From CALZJC01 sp041574955 (GTDB lineage Bacteria; Acidobacteriota; Thermoanaerobaculia; Multivoradales; JAHEKO01): a stretch of 39,532 bases of DNA. Where the stretch lies: the NCBI GenBank assembly GCA_041574955.1, contig JBFGNS010000020.1:1-39532 (forward strand), read 5' to 3'. Shown here piece by piece: positions 32,834-39,532 of the stretch. Below the pieces are notes generated by a model that ran no database searches, was not told where the DNA came from, and was given only the letters and a program-made list of their open reading frames with translations. Each line of letters opens with the position of its first letter. Position 1 is the first letter of the stretch. Position numbers and translations under genes: made by a program.

Positions 32834-34366
32834 ATGAGTCATCAGCCCCGTCGTCGTGTCGTTACCGTGCTTCTGCTCTTCGGTGCCGTGGTCTTCGGCA
32901 TGGTGCTGGCTGGCAGTCTCGATCTGACAGCGCCGGGCGCTAGCGACCCCGATCCGGCGCCCGCCGCGCAGGCGGCCGCGCAGACGCCTGCACCCGCCGC
33001 TGCCCATGCTGGCCTGCCCAGCTTCGCGGACCTGGCGGAACAGGTCTCGCCGGCCGTGGTGTCGGTCGCTGCCGCCACCTTCGAGCGCGGCCGCAGCAGC
33101 CGTCGGGTCGATCCGTTCGAGTTCTTCTTCGGACCGCGGCGGCGTCAGCCCGAGCCCGACGAGGAGCAGCGCGAGCCGGACGAGTTCCGCTCCGACTCCG
33201 GCGGCAGCGGCTTCGTGGTGACCGCAGACGGCTACGTGGTGACCAACAACCACGTCATCCGCGGCGCCGAGCAGGTGCAGGTCAACCTCGGCGGGCGGCT
33301 GTACCCGGCAGAAGTCAAGGGCAGCGACGCCGCCACCGATCTGGCGCTGCTCAAGATCGACGCCACGGGCCTGCAGACGCTGCCGCTGGGCGACAGCGAC
33401 AGCGTGCGCGTCGGCGATTGGGTGATGGCCATCGGCAGCCCGCTCGAGCTCACCAACAGCGTCACCGTCGGTGTGGTGAGCGCCAAGGAGCGGCGCATAA
33501 ACATCAGCGAAGAGACCAGCTCGTTCGAGAACTTCATCCAGACCGACGCGGCGATCAACTTCGGCAACTCCGGCGGTCCGCTGGTCAACCTCGCCGGCCA
33601 GGTGGTGGGCATCAACACAGCGATCAACTTCGGCTCCGAGAACATCGGCTTCGCGGTGCCGGTCAACACCCTCAAGCAGGTGCTGCCGCAGCTGCGCGAG
33701 GAGGGCCGGGTGCGGCGCGGCTACCTCGGAATCGGGGTCAACGAGCTGACGCCCGAGGCCGCCGACGCCTTCGGCCTCGAGTCGACCGACGGCGCCCTGG
33801 TGATGAACGTCCTGCCGGGCCTGCCGGCCGAGAAGGCCGGGCTGCGCAACGGCGACATCATCATCGAGGCCGACGGCCGCAAGATCCGGACTACCCGCCA
33901 GCTCATCGACTACGTGTCCGGCAAGGGGCCCGACGCCACGGTCGACCTGCTGGTGCTGCGCGACGGCAAGCGAGTGAAACTCGAGGTGGCGCTGGCCGAG
34001 CGGCCGGCCGCCGGCGAGTCGGCCGACAGCGACGAGGAGCCGAGCGAGTCCGGCATCGAGTGGCTGGGCATCCGCTACCAGGACCTGACACCGGGCCTGC
34101 GCTCGATGCACGGTCTGCCGGAGGATCTGCCGGGCGTCTGGGTGACCGAGCTGTCGCCGCGCAGCCCGCTGTACAGCGAAGGCCTGCGGGCGGGCGAGGT
34201 CATCAACGTCATCACCGAGGTGAACGGCACCGCGGTAGACGACGTCGAGACCTTCGAGCGGGTGGTGCGGGAGGCGCCGGCGGGCTCGCGCCTGCGGATG
34301 TACGTGCGACGCTTCTTCCGCGGCCAGGAGCGTCAGCCGCTTTACGTCTTCCCGCCGGTGCCCTGA
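32834..34366 (+). CDS. degP: DegP/HtrA-type periplasmic serine protease
   Basis: A 510-residue HtrA protease for envelope protein quality control. An N-terminal membrane signal (residues 8-29) is followed by an Ala/Pro-rich stretch, then the trypsin-like domain with the complete triad His140 (VVTNNHVI), Asp169 (SDAATDLALLKI) and Ser246 (GNSGGPL). Two PDZ domains follow (about 285-375, beginning GYLGIGVNELTPE, and about 405-500). The long activation loop FGPRRRQPEPDEEQREPDEF is charged. The signal could be cleaved or act as an anchor; no lipobox is seen. It is monocistronic by appearance, with a strong hairpin after it. Confidence 0.94.
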   Translation: MSHQPRRRVVTVLLLFGAVVFGMVLAGSLDLTAPGASDPDPAPAAQAAAQTPAPAAAHAGLPSFADLAEQVSPAVVSVAAATFERGRSSRRVDPFEFFFGPRRRQPEPDEEQREPDEFRSDSGGSGFVVTADGYVVTNNHVIRGAEQVQVNLGGRLYPAEVKGSDAATDLALLKIDATGLQTLPLGDSDSVRVGDWVMAIGSPLELTNSVTVGVVSAKERRINISEETSSFENFIQTDAAINFGNSGGPLVNLAGQVVGINTAINFGSENIGFAVPVNTLKQVLPQLREEGRVRRGYLGIGVNELTPEAADAFGLESTDGALVMNVLPGLPAEKAGLRNGDIIIEADGRKIRTTRQLIDYVSGKGPDATVDLLVLRDGKRVKLEVALAERPAAGESADSDEEPSESGIEWLGIRYQDLTPGLRSMHGLPEDLPGVWVTELSPRSPLYSEGLRAGEVINVITEVNGTAVDDVETFERVVREAPAGSRLRMYVRRFFRGQERQPLYVFPPVP

Positions 34367-34379
34367 GGCCGGGCGCGCA

Positions 34380-34413
34380 GCGTCGGCCGCCGCCCCGGGG
34401 CCGCGGCCGACGC
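34380..34413 (+). terminator. Strong hairpin after degP
   Basis: GCGTCGGCCGC (34380-34390) pairs perfectly over 11 bases with GCGGCCGACGC (34403-34413) around a loop containing CCCCGGGG. It lies 14 bases after the degP stop. There is no T-run, so it may act as a rho-type or stabilising structure rather than a classical terminator. Confidence 0.5.
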
Positions 34414-34426
34414 CGGCGCGCGGAGG

Positions 34427-34432
34427 TAGACT
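34427..34432 (+). promoter_or_regulatory. -10 box for a leaderless ntrX-like mRNA
   Basis: TAGACT ends seven bases before ATG 34440. GGAGG at 34422-34426 is 13 bases from the ATG, too far for a good ribosome site and overlapping the -10 region, so leaderless initiation is favoured. Confidence 0.5.
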
Positions 34433-34439
34433 CGACGCC

Positions 34440-35817
<1,378 letters not shown>

Positions 35818-35825
<8 letters not shown>

Positions 35826-36417
35826 AACGGCGCCGGCCACGCAGCGGGTGCGCCAGCTCCTGGCGGAGAGCGGGGCGCTGGGCGAAGGGCACTTCAGGCT
35901 CTCCTCCGGGCGGCACTCGGCCTCCTACGTGCAGTGTGCGCGGCTGCTGGAGCTGCCGGCTCGAGCCGCCGAGGTCGGTCGCCTGCTGGCCGCGCTGTTG
36001 GCGCCGCTCGGACCGCGCTCGGTGCTGTCGCCCGCGCTCGGCGGCCTGATCATCGGTCACGAGGTGGCGGCGGCGCTGGCGGTGCCGTTCCGCTTCTGCG
36101 AACGGCGCGACGGCCAGCTCGAGCTGCGGCGCGGCTTCCGGCTGCCGGCGGGCGAGCCGCTGGTGGTGGTCGAGGACGTGGTCACCACGGGCGGCTCGGC
36201 GGTCGAGACGGCCGAGCTGGCGCGGCGGGCCGGCGCCGAGCCGCTGGCGGTCGGGGCCATCCTGCGGCGCGGTGGCGAGCTGCCGCCGGTCCTGCCGTGG
36301 CTCGCCCTGCTCGAGCTCGAGCTCGACAGCTGGCCGGCCGCGGACTGCCCGCTGTGCGCGGCCCGAGTACCGCTCGCGGCGCCCGGCAGCCGCCAGCCCG
36401 ACGGCGCTGCCGGCTAG
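35818..36417 (+). CDS. pyrE: Orotate phosphoribosyltransferase
   Basis: PyrE joins orotate and PRPP in pyrimidine synthesis. The 199-residue product shows HFRLSSGRHSASYVQCARLL, ALGGLIIGHEVA and the PRPP-binding VVVEDVVTTGGSAVET. The C-terminal region has a CPLC pair (DCPLCAARVP) and a short Ala/Gly-rich end. The ATG at 35818 lies inside the end of the ntrX-like gene, so a regulator and a metabolic gene are translated together here, which is unusual but may be just compact packing. Confidence 0.93.
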
Positions 36418-36423
36418 CCCGAC

Positions 36424-36484
36424 CTTCTCACCAGGCCGCTGCTGCAGCCAGCTGCGGCCGCTCGCCGAGCGGCCCGGTGAGAAG
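36424..36484. terminator. Long two-way hairpin between pyrE and a convergent gene
   Basis: CTTCTCACC (36424-36432) pairs with GGTGAGAAG (36476-36484), then after one A-C mismatch GGCCGCT (36434-36440) pairs with AGCGGCC (36468-36474). That is a 17-step stem. It fills the gap between the pyrE stop (36417) and the stop of the minus-strand gene (36491), the right place to end transcription from both sides. No T-run on either strand. Confidence 0.6.
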
Positions 36485-36490
36485 ACCCGG

Positions 36491-36736
36491 CTAGCGCAGG
36501 GCGCGTCGGTAGAGGGTGTCGACGGCGCGCCGCAGCGCTTCGGGCCTGCCGTGGCGCTCGATCGCCGCCCGCTCGATGACCAGCTCGCGGTCGACGCCGG
36601 CGCCGTCCCGCACCGCCGCCCGCCAGCGCTCGGCGGCGGCATCCCAGCCCCCCGGGTCGGCCGGGTCGGTTAGCACCCAGCCACCGGGCAGCTGGCCCCT
36701 GAGCTCGTCGACCGTGAACTCGCGCGGTGGGCTCAT
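36491..36736 (-). CDS. Small unknown protein
   Basis: An 81-residue product beginning MSPPREFTVDELRGQLPGGW and ending in a basic RRAVDTLYRRALR. It has no membrane segment or metal motif, and I do not recognise a family; the helical, charged pattern looks like a real small cytoplasmic protein. Support is indirect: its stop is directly beside the long convergent hairpin, and upstream of the ATG the minus strand reads TGA-TATGAA (36753-36745), a -10-like box eight bases from the start. Confidence 0.55.
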   Translation of the reverse strand: MSPPREFTVDELRGQLPGGWVLTDPADPGGWDAAAERWRAAVRDGAGVDRELVIERAAIERHGRPEALRRAVDTLYRRALR

Positions 36737-36949
36737 CGCGCCAGTTCATATCAGACCGGAGGCGTCCGGCGAAAGCCGCCGATGCCGCCGAGGCCTCGAG
36801 CAAGGTCCTGGCGGAAGCGCCAGCCTCACCCGCCGCCAGCGCCGCCATGTGGGCCCGCCGGCGGTTGGGCGGCCGTACCGCGGGCGCCGCAACCACCGGC
36901 GCCGGCGGCGCGAAGCACGCAACACGGAGAAGCCGGCCGGCGACGGCGG

Positions 36950-36958
36950 TGCTACGAT
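36950..36958 (+). promoter_or_regulatory. Extended -10 promoter of the acyl-CoA dehydrogenase pair
   Basis: TG-C-TACGAT predicts a start near 36965 and a leader of about 31 bases carrying GGGGGAGA (36982-36989) before ATG 36996. The 259-base gap from 36737 shows no supported gene. Confidence 0.5.
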
Positions 36959-36995
36959 TCCCAGCGTCAGAGGACCGCCCCCGGGGGAGAGCCGC

Positions 36996-38141
<1,146 letters not shown>

Positions 38142-38143
38142 GC

Positions 38144-39328
38144 GTGGCCGAGCCCGCCGTCGCCGGCAGCGAGCCGCCCTCCGGTCCCGACTTCGCGCTC
38201 AGCGAAGAGCAGGAGCTGCTGCGCCAGGAGGTGCGGCGGTTCGCCGAGGAGCGCATCCGGCCGGGCGTCGAGGAGCGCGAGCGCGGCGCCCGCTTCCCCG
38301 AGGGCGTGGTGCGCGAGATGGGCGAGATGGGTCTGCTGGGCGTGCTGGTCGACGAGGCGTACGGCGGCGCCGGGCTGGACAACCTGAGCTACGTCGTGGT
38401 GGTCGAGGAGCTGGCGCGCGTCTGTCCGGCCACCGCCGTCACCATGAGCGTGACCAACTCGGTCTGCTGCTGGCCGATCGCGGAGTTCGGCAGCGAGGAG
38501 CAGAAGCAGCGGGTGCTGCCCGAGCTGGCCGGCGGCGAGTGCATCGGCGGCTTCGGCCTCACCGAGCCGGGCTCGGGCAGCGACGCGGCCAGCATGCGCA
38601 CCACCGCCCGCCGCGACGGCGACGGCTGGGTGCTCGACGGCGAGAAGGCGTGGATCACCAACGCCGGCTTCGCGCGCTACTACGTGGTGATGGCCAAGAC
38701 CGACCCCGAGCGGGGCAAGCGGGGGGTGAGCGCCTTCATCGTGCCGGCCGACGCGCCCGGGCTGACGGTCGGCACGCCAGAGCACAAGCTCGGCCTGCGC
38801 GCCTCGCGCACGGCGCCGCTGGCGTTCGACGGCTGCCGGCTGCCGGCCGGGAGCCTGCTGGGTGGAGAGGGGGAGGGGTTCTACATCGCGCTGGCGACGC
38901 TCGACCACTCGCGGCTGGGTATCGCGGCCCAGGCGGTGGGCATCCACCAGCGCGCGCTCGAGCTGGCGCGCGACTACGCCCGCGACCGGGTGCAGTTCGG
39001 TGTTCCGATCGCGCGCCACCAGGCGGTCCAGTTCATGATCGCCCGCATGTCGACCGAGCTGGCCGCGGCCCGGCTGCTGACCCGCTTCGCGGCCTGGGCC
39101 GCCGACCACGCCGGCGACGCCCCGCGGCTGGCAGCCGAGGCCAAGACCTACGCCTCGGAGGCCGCCAACCGCGCCTGCTACGACGCCCTGCAGATCCACG
39201 GCGGCAACGGCTTCTGCGAGGAGTACGAGATCGCCCGGCTGTACCGCGACGTGCGCGTGACGACGATCTACGAGGGCACCAGCGAGATCCAGCGGCTGGT
39301 GATCGCCCGCCACCTGCTGCGCGACTAG
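38144..39328 (+). CDS. Acyl-CoA dehydrogenase, second copy
   Basis: A 394-residue homologue of the preceding protein, probably from an old duplication but clearly diverged. It has FGLTEPGSGSDAASMRTTAR, AWITNAGFARYYVVMAKT, LDHSRLGIAAQAVGIHQRAL and the catalytic Glu in VTTIYEGTSEIQRL; the N-terminus carries about 15 extra residues. The two may act on different chain lengths or form a mixed tetramer; neither can be decided here. The start is GTG 38144, just after the previous stop. Confidence 0.94.
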   Translation: MAEPAVAGSEPPSGPDFALSEEQELLRQEVRRFAEERIRPGVEERERGARFPEGVVREMGEMGLLGVLVDEAYGGAGLDNLSYVVVVEELARVCPATAVTMSVTNSVCCWPIAEFGSEEQKQRVLPELAGGECIGGFGLTEPGSGSDAASMRTTARRDGDGWVLDGEKAWITNAGFARYYVVMAKTDPERGKRGVSAFIVPADAPGLTVGTPEHKLGLRASRTAPLAFDGCRLPAGSLLGGEGEGFYIALATLDHSRLGIAAQAVGIHQRALELARDYARDRVQFGVPIARHQAVQFMIARMSTELAAARLLTRFAAWAADHAGDAPRLAAEAKTYASEAANRACYDALQIHGGNGFCEEYEIARLYRDVRVTTIYEGTSEIQRLVIARHLLRD

Positions 39329-39382
39329 CCCGGCCTGCGGCGGGGGGCCTGACTTGGCCGCCGGTCGCGCGGCCTGCCGAGG

Positions 39383-39417
39383 GCACCGCGGGCGCCCTAA
39401 GGGCGTCGAAGCGGTGC
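39383..39417 (+). terminator. Two-part hairpin after the acyl-CoA dehydrogenases
   Basis: GCACCGC (39383-39389) pairs with GCGGTGC (39411-39417), and inside it CGCCC (39393-39397) pairs with GGGCG (39401-39405) around TAA. It lies 54 bases after the last stop and could end that operon; no T-run follows. Confidence 0.45.
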
Positions 39418-39532
39418 GCGCCTGAGGGGTCCCGCGGCTCGCGACGGCCACGGCCCCCACCGCCGGGCGCGCTAACGAACGCCAGGCCGCGCCGGCGCGT
39501 CGGCCAGCGGCCGTCGACCGAGCCGCCGCCGG
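39418..39532. other. Right-hand edge, unassigned
   Basis: No gene can be supported in this stub. On the minus strand a frame enters from the edge and stops with TAG at 39474-39472, giving a tail ending RPLADAPARPGVR; this could be the end of a neighbouring gene, but 19 codons are too few to judge. Confidence 0.3.

Overview
The window is about 39.5 kb of very GC-rich DNA that is almost wholly coding. It looks like a chromosomal housekeeping segment of a Gram-negative-type (diderm) bacterium: lipid A synthesis (lpxB) and a lipid A type flippase (msbA) are present, next to core translation, RNA-decay and nucleotide genes. Gene content and style (rpsA-ihfB, a lpxB-msbA-yicC-gmk-rpoZ-coaBC run, many GTG/TTG starts with 1-4 base overlaps) fit an Acidobacteriota-like lineage, possibly near Thermoanaerobaculia. 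That placement is inference from memory, not a computed result. No transposon, prophage, CRISPR array, tRNA or rRNA was seen.

Layout. 1-831 (minus): 5' part of an EamA exporter, divergent from queG. 874-13292 (plus): queG; rpsA with its own sigma70 promoter and a structured leader; ihfB-like; a HIT hydrolase; two small membrane proteins; lpxB; msbA; yicC; gmk; rpoZ; coaBC; a family 4 uracil-DNA glycosylase; a GT2 glycosyltransferase. 13299-21468 (plus): threonine synthase, a serine beta-lactamase-fold hydrolase, thiolase plus SDR, radC, a short LarC-like protein, hsp33, a free-standing tRNA-binding domain and tatD. 21408-32435 (minus): the rimP-nusA-infB-ylxP-rbfA-nrnA-truB-rpsO-pnp translation/RNA superoperon, ending in a gene that joins a response-regulator receiver to a Nif3 protein. 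32834-36417 (plus): a DegP/HtrA protease, an NtrX-like sigma54 activator and pyrE. 36491-36736 (minus): a small unknown gene. 36996-39328 (plus): two acyl-CoA dehydrogenases.

How the genes work together. The minus-strand superoperon couples ribosome maturation (RimP, RbfA), transcription elongation (NusA), initiation (IF-2), tRNA modification (TruB) and RNA turnover (NrnA, PNPase). Its leader carries a consensus-like promoter followed by a textbook intrinsic terminator just ahead of rimP, so the operon is probably attenuated. The rpsA leader also holds hairpins with competing arms. lpxB/msbA make and flip lipid A. Thiolase, SDR and the two acyl-CoA dehydrogenases suggest short-chain fatty acyl-CoA metabolism. 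DegP and Hsp33 serve envelope and oxidative protein quality control.

Most notable: (1) the attenuator before rimP-nusA; (2) an in-frame receiver-Nif3 fusion with a well-placed internal ribosome site; (3) a LarC protein cut exactly to the LarC1 half and lacking the usual His/Glu motif; (4) repeated extended -10 elements, several set 6-8 bases before the start codon, which implies leaderless mRNAs; (5) a CoaC domain lacking both the usual Asn and the usual Cys.
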